Source: Bacteroidota bacterium
Lineage (GTDB): Bacteria > Bacteroidota > Bacteroidia > Chitinophagales > Chitinophagaceae
Direction of reading: 5' to 3'
DNA: 64,000 bases
Assembly (NCBI GenBank): GCA_018266575.1
Contig: JAFEAE010000024.1
Location: forward strand, 124,001-188,000
Part shown: one piece after another, positions 9,308 through 18,579 of the stretch
Layout: each line of letters starts with the position of its first letter
Numbering within the stretch: position 1 is the first letter of the stretch
Program-made: the position numbers and the translations under genes
The notes under the pieces: model-generated
Told to the model about the DNA's origin: nothing
The model's database searches: none
What the model saw: the letters and a program-made list of their open reading frames with translations, nothing else

Positions 9308-9421
9308 ATGAAAAAGAACACGAATTCATTCCATTTAGGAGAAAATGTACAAACAGCGCTTTTAGCTGTAGGTTTTCTTGGTTTAGTAATGTTCCTATCC
9401 TATTTGTACTGGTTTGCATAA
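9308..9421 (+). CDS. Small 37-aa single-pass membrane peptide 2
   Basis: A second short frame, ATG to TAA, encoding 37 residues that begin MKKNTNSFHLGENVQTALLA and continue as one hydrophobic segment ending in aromatic residues (YLYWFA). It matches peptide 1 in length, charge pattern (two N-terminal Lys, Gly-Glu before the TM segment) and position of the TM helix. The 277-bp gap between the two contains a 9-bp inverted repeat (AAAAGATAA/TTATCTTTT, 9160-9187) and an AT-rich palindrome at 9254-9272. A terminator follows at 9519. Function unknown. Confidence 0.6.
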   Translation: MKKNTNSFHLGENVQTALLAVGFLGLVMFLSYLYWFA

Positions 9422-9518
9422 ATAAAACTGTTGCGTAGATGGTAAAACTTTACTAAACACCTACAAGGCGGCGTTCATTTATTCGTGGGGCATTAATTTT
9501 CCCCGCTGGTATTTTTTT

Positions 9519-9543
9519 GACCCCAATTTATTGGGGTTTTTTC
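9519..9543 (+). terminator. Rho-independent terminator after small peptide 2
   Basis: A 7-bp stem (ACCCCAA and TTGGGGT, loop TTTA) followed by six T residues, about 100 bases after the peptide 2 stop and before valS. Confidence 0.88.
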
Positions 9544-9617
9544 TATTTTGCACCTCTTTCCTTGCCTAACATTTTGTAATTTTGCAGCCCATAATAGCAA
9601 CTATTTCAACTCCCAAT

Positions 9618-12263
9618 ATGGAATTAAGTAAGAATTATACTCCCGCTGCAGCAGAAGAAAAATGGTATAAGCATTGGCTGGCAAAAGGCTATTTTAAAAG
9701 TGTGCCTGATGACCGCAAACCGTTCACTGTTGTAATACCTCCGCCAAACGTCACAGGCGTGCTGCACATGGGGCATACGCTAAATGAAACCGTGCAGGAT
9801 ATCCTGGTAAGAAGGGCAAGAATGAGCGGGTATAATGCATGCTGGGTGCCGGGAAGCGACCATGCTTCTATTGCTACCGAAGCACGTGTAGTGAATATGC
9901 TGAAAGAAAAAGGAATTGATAAGAACAGCCTTACCCGCGAAGAATTTTTGAAGTATGCATTTGAATGGAAAGAAAAATACGGGGGCATTATTTACAGCCA
10001 GATTGAAAAATTAGGTTGCAGTGTAGATTGGAACCGCGTTGCATTCACTATGGACGCAGATTATTACAAAGCGGTAATGAAAGTATTTGTAGATCTATAT
10101 AATAAAGGGCTTATCTACCGAGGTGCAAGAATGATCAACTGGGATCCTGCAGCAAAAACAGCATTAAGTGATGAAGAAGTTGAATATAAAGAAGTACAGG
10201 GGAAATTGTATTACGTAAAATATAAGATAATCGACAATGCTCAGTCGTCAGTGATCAGTTCTGACGACCGACAACCGACAACCGACGACTTCATTGTCAT
10301 TGCAACGCAGCGCCCTGAAACAATTATGGGCGATACGGCTGTATGCGTGAACCCTAACGATGACCGTTACACGAAGCTGAAAGGAAAGTCGGTAATTGTT
10401 CCGCTGGTGAACCGTGAAGTACCTGTAATTTTTGATGATTATGTAGATAAAGAATTTGGCACCGGAGCATTGAAAATTACTCCGGCACACGACATTAACG
10501 ACTATAATCTTGGATTGAAATATAACCTGCCGATCATCGACACCTTAAATGAAGATGGAACGTTAAGTGACGCTGCACAGGTTTTTATAGGGCTCGACCG
10601 GTTTGCTGCCCGAAAAAAAGCAGTGGAGCAATTAAGGTCGGAAGGCTTACTGGAAAAAGAAGAAGATTACCACACGCGGATCGGTTATTCACAGCGTACT
10701 AACGTTGTAGTAGAACCGAAAATCTCCACGCAATGGTTTTTAAAAATGAAAGAGCTTGCAGGCCCTGCTTTAAAAGCTGTTATTGACGGTGAAATAAAAA
10801 TCCATCCCGGAGATAAGTTTTTGGCAACCTACAAATACTGGTTGGAAAATGTAAAAGACTGGTGTATTAGCCGCCAGCTTTGGTGGGGGCAGCAAATTCC
10901 GGCATGGTATGATGCTAACGGTAATGTATATGTGGGAGAAAGCGAGGACATGGTCCGCAGTCAACAGTCATCGGTCATCGGAGCGCTAACGCGAGATGCA
11001 GACGTTTTGGACACATGGTTTTCTTCCTGGCTTTGGCCGATGGAAGTATTTAAAGGCATCACTAATCCGGGGAATAAAGATTTCAATTACTACTACCCGA
11101 CTTCTGTATTGGTAACGGGACAAGATATTATTTTCTTTTGGGTAGCAAGAATGATCATGGCAGGTTACGAATTCGAAAATAAAAAACCATTCAACGATGT
11201 ATATTTTACAGGAATGGTTCGTGATAAGCAAGGAAGAAAAATGAGCAAGAGCCTCGGCAACTCCCCTGATCTATTAGAACTGATCGATAAATATGGCGCC
11301 GATGCAGTCCGTTTTGGGATCATGATCTCCTCGCCTGCCGGTAATGATCTGTTATTTGATGAAGCAAGCCTGGAGCAGGGAAGAAATTTCAATAATAAAA
11401 TATGGAACGCACTGAAGCTGGTGAAAATGTGGGAGAATAAAGTCGGCAGTTCTCAGTCGTCAGTTGACAGTTTTGCTGTAGAATGGTTTGAGAACAGATT
11501 GAATGAAGTCAAGAAACAGATCGATGAATTATTAAAAGAATTTAAGTTAAGTGAGGCGTTAAAGATTTTATATTCTTTGATCTGGGATGATTTCTGTAGC
11601 TGGTACCTCGAATGGGTAAAGCCTGGTTTTGATCAACCCATTGAAAAAAATGTGTACGAAAAAACAGTTTACTTCTTTGAAGAACTGATGCAGCAATTAC
11701 ATCCGTTCATGCCGTTTGTTACAGAAGAGATTTTTCATTTGTTGAAAGAACAGGATGTTGATTTGTGTGTGAAACAATATGCAGAATATAAAAACTCAGA
11801 TCCGGCTCTTTCAAAACTTGGGAATTCTTTACAGGAAGCGATAACAGCAATCCGTGATGCAAGAAATAAAAATCAATTGAAACAGAAAGAAACTATAAGG
11901 ATATACATCCGGTCAGAAGTTTCTTCAACATATAAAAAATTCGAATCGATTCTTTCAAGGCAAGCCAATGCTTCAGCAGTTCTTTATAATGAAGAGCCAG
12001 CTAATAAAACAATAACGGTTGTATTGGGGAAAGATAAATTCTTCCTGGAAACAGAATCTGTTGTTGATACTACAAACCAGAAAGAAGAGTTACAGAGAGA
12101 AATAAAATATCTTGAAGGTTTTCTCCTTTCTGTAGATAAGAAACTCAGCAATGAAAAATTTGTTCAAAATGCAAAACCGGAAATCATTGCACTCGAGCAA
12201 AAGAAAAAAGCAGATGCTGAAGCAAAAATAAAAGCTATTGAAGAAAGCCTTGCTAACATGTAA
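9618..12263 (+). CDS. valS: Valine--tRNA ligase
   Basis: ValRS charges tRNA-Val with valine in the cytoplasm. The 881-residue protein has the class I HMGH motif at residues 50-53, the KMSKS loop at 541-545, the editing-domain segment ATQRPETIMGDTAV, and LDTWFSSWLWP typical of ValRS; a coiled-coil tail is present at the C-terminus. The ATG at 9618 gives the family N-terminus MELSKNY; an upstream TTG at 9582 would sit inside the likely -7 element TAATTTTG (9577-9584) and was rejected. Three low-complexity insertions are in frame: residues about 208-224, 446-454 and 609-619. They look like copies of the intergenic CAGTCGTCAGT words. The PAP2 gene starts 4 bases after the stop. Confidence 0.95.
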   Translation: MELSKNYTPAAAEEKWYKHWLAKGYFKSVPDDRKPFTVVIPPPNVTGVLHMGHTLNETVQDILVRRARMSGYNACWVPGSDHASIATEARVVNMLKEKGIDKNSLTREEFLKYAFEWKEKYGGIIYSQIEKLGCSVDWNRVAFTMDADYYKAVMKVFVDLYNKGLIYRGARMINWDPAAKTALSDEEVEYKEVQGKLYYVKYKIIDNAQSSVISSDDRQPTTDDFIVIATQRPETIMGDTAVCVNPNDDRYTKLKGKSVIVPLVNREVPVIFDDYVDKEFGTGALKITPAHDINDYNLGLKYNLPIIDTLNEDGTLSDAAQVFIGLDRFAARKKAVEQLRSEGLLEKEEDYHTRIGYSQRTNVVVEPKISTQWFLKMKELAGPALKAVIDGEIKIHPGDKFLATYKYWLENVKDWCISRQLWWGQQIPAWYDANGNVYVGESEDMVRSQQSSVIGALTRDADVLDTWFSSWLWPMEVFKGITNPGNKDFNYYYPTSVLVTGQDIIFFWVARMIMAGYEFENKKPFNDVYFTGMVRDKQGRKMSKSLGNSPDLLELIDKYGADAVRFGIMISSPAGNDLLFDEASLEQGRNFNNKIWNALKLVKMWENKVGSSQSSVDSFAVEWFENRLNEVKKQIDELLKEFKLSEALKILYSLIWDDFCSWYLEWVKPGFDQPIEKNVYEKTVYFFEELMQQLHPFMPFVTEEIFHLLKEQDVDLCVKQYAEYKNSDPALSKLGNSLQEAITAIRDARNKNQLKQKETIRIYIRSEVSSTYKKFESILSRQANASAVLYNEEPANKTITVVLGKDKFFLETESVVDTTNQKEELQREIKYLEGFLLSVDKKLSNEKFVQNAKPEIIALEQKKKADAEAKIKAIEESLANM
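10241..10290 (+). repeat. Intragenic repeat-word insertion 1 in valS
   Basis: About 50 bases of alternating CAGTCGTCAGTGATCAGTT and CCGACAACCGACAACCGAC words encode Ser/Gln/Asp-rich residues between the conserved strands YVKYKIID and FIVIATQRPE. The frame is kept. The words match intergenic low-complexity sequence elsewhere in the window. Confidence 0.65.
10955..10981 (+). repeat. Intragenic repeat-word insertion 2 in valS
   Basis: About 27 bases (CAGTCAACAGTCATCGGTC core) encode SQQSSVI just before the conserved DADVLDTWFSS motif. Confidence 0.5.
11444..11473 (+). repeat. Intragenic repeat-word insertion 3 in valS
   Basis: About 30 bases (GGCAGTTCTCAGTCGTCAGT core) encode GSSQSSVDS in the anticodon-binding region; the frame is kept. 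Confidence 0.5.
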
Positions 12264-12267
12264 GCCT

Positions 12268-12897
12268 ATGCGAAAAATATTTCCAGCTAGAAAATATCTT
12301 TCACTTGTTTTTCTGATCGTTGCTAATTATTCTTTTGCACAAAATGCTGAACAACGTTTTCTTGAGCATTTAACGGAAAACCGTACTCCCGGAATGACCC
12401 ATTTCATGCAAGGTGTTTCTAATTCCACTACAGAAATAAGTCTTGCTGTTCCATTAGGCTTGTTTATTACTTCGAGGATCAACCATGATGAAGTAATGCA
12501 GCAAAAATCATTGTATGTACTTGAGAATATTGCTGCAGGAAGCGGGATAGCCATTGTATTAAAATATGTTGTCAACCGGCCACGGCCGGCAACACAAGAT
12601 TCATTGATCATTCCTGCGAGTGACATGGGCAGTCCTTCTTTTCCTTCGGGCCATGCATCAATCGCGTTTTCAACGGCAACAGCATTAAGCCTTGCTTACC
12701 CTAAATGGTATGTCATTGCACCCGCATATTTATGGGCATGCACAGTTGGTTTTTCAAGAATGTACCTTGGGGTACATTATCCGACAGATGTATTTGCCGG
12801 TGCAGTAATCGGAACAGGGAGTGCTTTTCTGTGCAGGGAAGTTAATAAATGGCTGTTTCATTCAAAGGATAAGAAAGCCAGGATTGTCTGGTACTAA
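12268..12897 (+). CDS. PAP2-family phosphatase, exported
   Basis: This 209-residue protein belongs to the PAP2 superfamily of membrane-associated phosphatases, which act on phosphatidate, undecaprenyl-PP or similar lipid phosphates. The three signature motifs are present: KYVVNRPRP, PSGHASIAF and SRMYLGVHYPTDVFAG, supplying the catalytic His residues. A signal peptide ends at YSFAQ. The start at 12268 lies 4 bases beyond the valS stop; an in-frame TTG at 12238 inside valS was rejected because it precedes the signal peptide. The gene is probably co-transcribed with valS. The substrate cannot be told from sequence. Confidence 0.88.
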   Translation: MRKIFPARKYLSLVFLIVANYSFAQNAEQRFLEHLTENRTPGMTHFMQGVSNSTTEISLAVPLGLFITSRINHDEVMQQKSLYVLENIAAGSGIAIVLKYVVNRPRPATQDSLIIPASDMGSPSFPSGHASIAFSTATALSLAYPKWYVIAPAYLWACTVGFSRMYLGVHYPTDVFAGAVIGTGSAFLCREVNKWLFHSKDKKARIVWY

Positions 12898-15729
12898 TTA
12901 TTTACTCAACAAATTTATCGGCAAAATAAATTCCCATTGGTTCGGGCCACGGCCTTCAAAATCCGGGTCAAGCAAATGGCTGTAGCGGAACCCAAAACTT
13001 ATACTCAACTGGTTCCACCATTTCGTATCGAAATAAATTTCTGTTCCAACTGAACGGTATGTTGGCTCAAACCTGGCACCGTTTGTAAAAAAATCTAACG
13101 CCTTGGTATAGTCGAAAAAAAGATTAGCCCTGATACGCAGGAAATAAACAATATCTCCAAATCCCCAGTCAGGATACGCGAGCGGGAAATTGTAATTCCC
13201 GCCAAACCGGTACATCCGGTAAAAATTCTCCGAACTATACCCTCTCGAAAAAGGAAAATTATTGGAGAAAATAATATTGTTTAAACTATCCCGCTGTTGA
13301 AAAGCCGCACTTAACACCAGGCTATGTGTATAAGAAATTCCAGGAAGGTAAATATACCCCGAAGCAAGAAACTGGTTTCCGCTGAATGTAGTAATTGCTC
13401 GGTTATAGCTTAACGTTAGTGTCTGTGCAAAACGCGGATATATCTGCATCTGTGCCTGTTGCACCTGGTTGGAGAAAAAAATGAACGGATCAACATACGT
13501 GAACGCTTTATTGCTGAACGTGTCTTTAAAAAAGCCGGTATAGTAACGTTTGTTATAGATCACATCGCTTCCGAATTGCAGTGAGGTAGATGTCTTGTTT
13601 TTTACAAAATGCAGCGGGATGCTCATCCCTGCATTTACCTGCGCTTCATTCCAGAATACTTTTTGATTTCTATATAATCCGTTCCTGTCGAATGTATAAT
13701 TTAAGCCCGCATCAATCCAGGGAAATAATTGTCCGTAGGTTGCGTCAACGCCAACTCTTTTATATCCTTCATTCCGGTTGTATTCTGCGAACAATTCCGA
13801 TTCCATGGTGTTTAATACATTCTCGCTAACCAAAGAAAAACTGTAATCAGGATCATCTATATATGGGCGCCAGCTGTGAAAATTGAAAAGATTAAATGAT
13901 TGCGAATATTTACTCACACTATATTGTCCGAAAGAAATTTTATTAAGCAGATCCGCCGGGTCTTTTTCCAGGGAATGTACTTGTTGTGTTATTAATGGCA
14001 CAGCAAATTCAGTAGCAGAAATTTCCCGGAATTGCATATGCTCTTTATCTGAGTTGTGTATCGTATAACCCACAGCAGTAAAGGAATTCCATGCATAATA
14101 TCCATCCGAAGCAGCAAGTTGGTAATTTCCGGTTTCATCGTTTTTAACCGGCAGTATTATTTGATATAAATGATCATTTACAAAAGAAAACAGATCATCT
14201 CTGCCGTTATGTGTCGCAGAAAAAAAGACAGTATCCTTTTGTACAGAAAGAAATGCAACCGGGTTCATGCTGAAAGGCAATAAATATTTTGCCGAACCAT
14301 CACGGTCATCTATAACTGCTAACGACATTTCTCCCAATTGATTTCGTACCGCAGAAATAAGCTGGTGTTCATTATAGAATTTTGGATAGGTATAAAATAA
14401 ACTGTCTTTATTGGGTATCGTATTTTCAATTTCACCGGAACTGCTATTCAGGATAACCAATTCGCTCTTGCCATCCGGGCGGACATTAACCGCAACCACT
14501 TTATCTCCGGTTGCAGAAATATCAGGTGAAAAATATTTTGTGCGTGCAGAGATCTTTTTATCGATGCCGGTTTTCAAATCCAACAAATGAATCACGCTGA
14601 AATCACGCCAGCTCCATCTTGCATCCGTTTCGTAAGCAGCATAAACAACCATTCCGTTTTTACAGGAAAAATAATTATCCAGGGAGATTGCCCTGTTTTT
14701 AATAACACGTTCTTTCCCTGTCAATATATTCCGTTCAACAAACGCCGGGATTTTCCGGTAAGTAGTTTTTACGAATACAATATGCTCATGATCGATGAAT
14801 TGCGGAAACTCCTCGTCGGCAACAAAATGTTTCTGCTCACGTGTATGCATATGCGCAGAATCAGTTTCCGTTGATTTTGGCTGCTGCCCATTAAAATAAT
14901 GCAACGCATTATCCCGGAATTGATCAAACGAAATACCTGCATATTTTTTTATCCCTTTTTGCAAAGGGTAAAACAATCCTTTGAACGAAGCTGCGTCGAG
15001 TGTTACATTTCTCCAGAAATCATCTCCATATTTTTCCCGTCCGTAAGCTACCAGCATATATCCTAACGGGTAATGATCGGGTACATAATCACGCAATGAA
15101 CCATTGCGTAATTTCATCCATGAATATTTTTTTTCAGCAGCCCACAATGACCGGTAACCATTAAAAAAAAACGGCAACCTGCCCCTGCCTTGGTTGCTTA
15201 CTAAGGTTTCCTGGTATACGGCATCACCTTCCCAATACCAATTTGGTATAGCAAGGCTATTACCTAATTCCTGCCCGCCTTCGCCAAACAGATAGTAAAG
15301 AACTTTTGATACCCCAATGCGATAATTGTTATACTGCTGCACATGCCTGTACTCATGGATCGCCAATTGTTGTTGCCACGGCAGGCTACCTAGGTCCAGG
15401 CTATTTTGCGCTGCTGTCAGTTGAAATTCGCTGCGAAAAGGTGCAAGGCTTACGTAAGCGTTGGAAATCGTGGTCTGGTTTTGAAAAATAATATTGATCT
15501 TACGTTGATGCCCACCCGCAGTTTGCAAAGTTGCATTGCTTAATGCATGAACGATCGATGCTACCTGTAGCGCCTGAGTTTCCAATCCCTTTGGGAAAAT
15601 AATGCGTGCAGTATCTGTATTGATCTGGTTCCATTTCAATGAGGGTGGGTTACCCCCAAATTGCTGTGCATTTAATTGTACAGTTGCAACACTCAGTAAA
15701 AGAAAAAAAGAAATCCGGAATGAATACAT
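12898..15729 (-). CDS. Outer-membrane protein with HEYRH metallopeptidase motif, TolB-like region and beta-barrel
   Basis: A 943-residue exported protein (signal peptide ending QLNAQ). Residues 125-129 read HEYRH, followed by WYWEGDAVYQE with Glu near 167; HExxH plus a downstream Glu in a W-x-EG-x-A context is the metal site of gluzincin peptidases. The middle third has WD/TolB-like blades (YFSPDISATGDKVVAVNVRP and similar). The C-terminal 300 residues alternate aromatic and polar strands, ending FILPINLLSK, as in outer-membrane barrels. I infer a surface or periplasm-facing peptidase anchored by a barrel. ATG at 15729 was preferred over a TTG at 15744. The stop lies directly against the convergent PAP2 stop. 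Confidence 0.75.
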   Translation of the reverse strand: MYSFRISFFLLLSVATVQLNAQQFGGNPPSLKWNQINTDTARIIFPKGLETQALQVASIVHALSNATLQTAGGHQRKINIIFQNQTTISNAYVSLAPFRSEFQLTAAQNSLDLGSLPWQQQLAIHEYRHVQQYNNYRIGVSKVLYYLFGEGGQELGNSLAIPNWYWEGDAVYQETLVSNQGRGRLPFFFNGYRSLWAAEKKYSWMKLRNGSLRDYVPDHYPLGYMLVAYGREKYGDDFWRNVTLDAASFKGLFYPLQKGIKKYAGISFDQFRDNALHYFNGQQPKSTETDSAHMHTREQKHFVADEEFPQFIDHEHIVFVKTTYRKIPAFVERNILTGKERVIKNRAISLDNYFSCKNGMVVYAAYETDARWSWRDFSVIHLLDLKTGIDKKISARTKYFSPDISATGDKVVAVNVRPDGKSELVILNSSSGEIENTIPNKDSLFYTYPKFYNEHQLISAVRNQLGEMSLAVIDDRDGSAKYLLPFSMNPVAFLSVQKDTVFFSATHNGRDDLFSFVNDHLYQIILPVKNDETGNYQLAASDGYYAWNSFTAVGYTIHNSDKEHMQFREISATEFAVPLITQQVHSLEKDPADLLNKISFGQYSVSKYSQSFNLFNFHSWRPYIDDPDYSFSLVSENVLNTMESELFAEYNRNEGYKRVGVDATYGQLFPWIDAGLNYTFDRNGLYRNQKVFWNEAQVNAGMSIPLHFVKNKTSTSLQFGSDVIYNKRYYTGFFKDTFSNKAFTYVDPFIFFSNQVQQAQMQIYPRFAQTLTLSYNRAITTFSGNQFLASGYIYLPGISYTHSLVLSAAFQQRDSLNNIIFSNNFPFSRGYSSENFYRMYRFGGNYNFPLAYPDWGFGDIVYFLRIRANLFFDYTKALDFFTNGARFEPTYRSVGTEIYFDTKWWNQLSISFGFRYSHLLDPDFEGRGPNQWEFILPINLLSK

Positions 15730-15922
15730 ATTCAGTTCTTGCAAACATGAAATTAGGAGAAATTTACGACGTATGGTTTATCATGTACGATTTCTGAAGT
15801 ACGATGTACGATTTCTACGAAATAGCAATGAGCTGTTAGCTATGGGCCTCGGGCGTTTTCAACTTTAAACGCTCCATTTTCAATTATTTATTTTTGTAAC
15901 CAGCGACATCAACTTTCTTCAC

Positions 15923-15966
15923 CATCCTTGCGTCGCACTCTTGTACAGTAGAATTTCTATTGAGCG
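15923..15966 (+). repeat. Interspersed 44-bp GTTGCGTCGCAC element, copy B
   Basis: Lies in the 436-bp gap 15730-16165 between two minus-strand genes. It reads CATCCTTGCGTCGCACTC, TTGTACAG, then ATTTCTATTGAGCG. The same gap has paired TACGATTT/AAATCGTA-type words at 15770-15820 and simple AT-rich sequence; no gene is seen in it. Confidence 0.85.
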
Positions 15967-16165
15967 ATTGTATGAACTATGATTTTATCCTTATTCAACT
16001 GATTCACCTGAATAATAATTTTCCACAGAATACCGCTGAGATTTTTTGAGAACCGCAGAATCTTTCTGCGAAACCCTGCGTTAAACTCCGTGTTATTCTG
16101 TGGTAAAATTCAATTATCTCTTATCACTTTTCAATTCATTCATCTTGTTCGTTTACTGCTTACTC

Positions 16166-17710
16166 TTAATGTATCCCTTTCAACAACCTGCTCCAACGCA
16201 CACCTCCGTCACCGAGACTCATAAAAATAAATGCAGCTTTTCCTACAATGTGGTCTCCAGGAACAAATCCCCATACTCTCGAATCCTGCGAGTCATGCCG
16301 GTTATCACCCATCATCCAGTAATAATTCATTTTAAATGTATATTGGTTGGTTTGTTGCCCGTTTATGAAAAATGTATTTCCGTTACGCTCTAATTTATTT
16401 CCTTCATACGTGCGGATGATGCGTTCGTATATGGGATAATTTTCTGCTGTCAATGTTAGTGTGGCCCCTTTCGCTGGAATCCACATTGGCCCGAATTCAT
16501 CAATCGTCCAATGATGAAAATTATCGTACGGAAAAATCTTTTCTGCCGATGCATCAGTGATCATCTCCGGTGTGACAGTTTTCGCCACCCCGTTTTTTAT
16601 TAGTTTTTGTTTTGCATCTGCTGTAAGCAGCATATAGTAAATATTCTTTTTTTCTGTAGTGAGGAACTGTTCATTATTATTTATATCAACATTATATTCT
16701 TCTTTCATAACAGTTTCATCCAAAGGTTGCCCGTTTGTTTCTACATAATAAAAATATTCCGACTCGGGTGGAAGCGAAGCAGCAACTCCGTTTACATAAA
16801 CTACCTGGTCTTTTATTTGCAATGTATCCCCTCCAACCGCAACGCAACGTTTTATATAATTATCTTCTTTATCCACCGGGTGAACTGCAAGCGGATAATC
16901 GTCCGGATCATCTGCAACAATTTTTCTCCCAACATCGGGGTTTCCGTTTCCTAATTTCCGTATCACATCATAATACAAAATCTTCGTACCATATTCTTCT
17001 TTATTGATCACCGTATCGCCTTCAGGCATGTTGAATACTACAACATCATTTCGTTTCACCGGTTGTTCAAACCAACGTGTATATGGAATTTTGATCCACT
17101 CCACGTACGATTTACTATTTGTAAAAGGGATACTGTTATGAATGAATGGAAGCGCTAATGGCGTATTTGGGACACGCATTCCATAACTGAATTTGCTCAC
17201 AAACAAATAATCTTTCACCAGTAATGTTTTTTCCATCGAGCCTGTTGGTATGGCATACGCTTCAAAAACAAATGCACGGATCAATGTTGCAGCTACAACA
17301 GCAAATACACCCGCATCTATCCACTCACGTACTGTAGATTTTTTGTGGCTGCGAACAACAGCAGTTCCGAGATATTTTTCTTTTTTATCAAAACCGAGGT
17401 AGATGAAATAAAGCACAGGCAATAATGCAGCCATTGTATGTTCATATAATTTGAATTTGCCAAAGGTTTTTGCAAACTCAACAAAAATACTCATCGAAAT
17501 AAACCACCCGGCAATCGGGATGAATTGTAAAAAGAAAAGATAGCGCGGACGTTTGGTGAGCGAAAAAATTATCCATGTGTTATAAAATGGAATTAAAGCT
17601 TTCCATCCGGGGATATTTGCTTTCTGAAACATCTTATACATTCCTGCTGCAGGAAAAGTTACAATAAGCAGTTGAATGATGATCAGTACAAGTAGTTGGT
17701 GCGTTGGCAT
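16166..17710 (-). CDS. lepB: Signal peptidase I
   Basis: Signal peptidase I removes signal peptides from exported proteins at the inner membrane. The 514-residue protein has an N-terminal block of three or four TM helices (residues 1-105) before the catalytic domain, as in many Bacteroidota homologues. The catalytic Ser is at residue 158 in PTGSMEKTL, the general-base Lys near 287 in YIKRCVAVGGD, and the family box MMGDNRHDSQDSR lies near the C-terminus. About 120 residues separate parts of the catalytic core, longer than the E. coli enzyme. ATG 17710 was chosen; an upstream TTG at 17734 adds eight residues. The gene lies about 100 bases downstream of sdhB. Confidence 0.92.
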   Translation of the reverse strand: MPTHQLLVLIIIQLLIVTFPAAGMYKMFQKANIPGWKALIPFYNTWIIFSLTKRPRYLFFLQFIPIAGWFISMSIFVEFAKTFGKFKLYEHTMAALLPVLYFIYLGFDKKEKYLGTAVVRSHKKSTVREWIDAGVFAVVAATLIRAFVFEAYAIPTGSMEKTLLVKDYLFVSKFSYGMRVPNTPLALPFIHNSIPFTNSKSYVEWIKIPYTRWFEQPVKRNDVVVFNMPEGDTVINKEEYGTKILYYDVIRKLGNGNPDVGRKIVADDPDDYPLAVHPVDKEDNYIKRCVAVGGDTLQIKDQVVYVNGVAASLPPESEYFYYVETNGQPLDETVMKEEYNVDINNNEQFLTTEKKNIYYMLLTADAKQKLIKNGVAKTVTPEMITDASAEKIFPYDNFHHWTIDEFGPMWIPAKGATLTLTAENYPIYERIIRTYEGNKLERNGNTFFINGQQTNQYTFKMNYYWMMGDNRHDSQDSRVWGFVPGDHIVGKAAFIFMSLGDGGVRWSRLLKGIH

Positions 17711-17812
17711 AATGATATTTTTAAGGTTACCCAAAATAAAAATATCATCGCTACGAAAAGAATACCGGCGGGGAAAATTTTGTTAAATCCGATGAATGGA
17801 AAACTGATGATA

Positions 17813-18562
17813 TTACTTATCAACAGTTAACCCTGCAGTCAGATATTCTCCGTTTAACCGTGCTATATTGGTGAGGGAAATTTCTTTCGGGCAAACAGCT
17901 TCACAGGCGCCGGTGTTGGTGCAACTTCCAAAGCCTTCTTTATCCATCTGTGCGATCATATCAAGCACGCGTGTTTTGCGCTCAGGTGCTCCCTGCGGCA
18001 ATAATGCAAGATGAGAAACTTTTGCTGAAACAAATAACATCGCCGAACTGTTTTTGCATGCTGCCACACAAGCACCGCAACCGATACAGGCTGCTGCTGC
18101 AAAAGAAGAATCAGCTTTATCTTTTTCTATAGGAATTGCATTTGCATCAACGGCATTACCTGTGTTTACTGAAATATATCCACCAGCCTGGATAATGCGG
18201 TCAAATGCTGTTCTGTCAACCATGAGGTCTTTAATAACCGGAAATGCATTTGCCCTCCATGGCTCAACAACAATGGTATCGCCATCTTTGAATGCACGCA
18301 TGTGCAACTGGCAGGTAGTTGTTCCCTGCCATGGCCCATGTGCTTTGCCATTGATGTACATGGAGCACATTCCGCAAATACCTTCACGGCAATCGTGGTC
18401 AAAAGCAATAGGTTCTTTTCCTTCACGGATCAAACGTTCATTCAATACATCAAACATTTCTAAGAAAGACATTTCGGAAGAAATATTGCTGACATCATAC
18501 GACTCAAAACCGCCGCTGCTTTTCGCATTCTTTTGTCTCCAAACTTTCAATTTCAAATTCAT
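17813..18562 (-). CDS. sdhB: Succinate dehydrogenase/fumarate reductase iron-sulfur subunit
   Basis: SdhB passes electrons from the flavoprotein to the membrane quinone site. In the 249-residue protein the [2Fe-2S] domain has CREGICGMC and a later TTTCQL; the C-terminal domain has CIGCGACVAACK and CTNTGACEAVCPKEI, ligands for [4Fe-4S] and [3Fe-4S] clusters. ATG at 18562 gives MNLKLKVWRQK, the usual N-terminus for this Bacteroidota form; an in-frame ATG at 18577 adds five residues. It is the last gene of an sdhC-sdhA-sdhB set, but a broken GxxExxY gene sits between sdhA and sdhB. Confidence 0.95.
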   Translation of the reverse strand: MNLKLKVWRQKNAKSSGGFESYDVSNISSEMSFLEMFDVLNERLIREGKEPIAFDHDCREGICGMCSMYINGKAHGPWQGTTTCQLHMRAFKDGDTIVVEPWRANAFPVIKDLMVDRTAFDRIIQAGGYISVNTGNAVDANAIPIEKDKADSSFAAAACIGCGACVAACKNSSAMLFVSAKVSHLALLPQGAPERKTRVLDMIAQMDKEGFGSCTNTGACEAVCPKEISLTNIARLNGEYLTAGLTVDK

Positions 18563-18579
18563 TGTGTAATGTTCCATGC

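Noticed and set aside
9582..9617. TTG start for valS at 9582
   Set aside because: It coincides with a -7-like TAATTTTG element, and ATG at 9618 gives the conserved family N-terminus.
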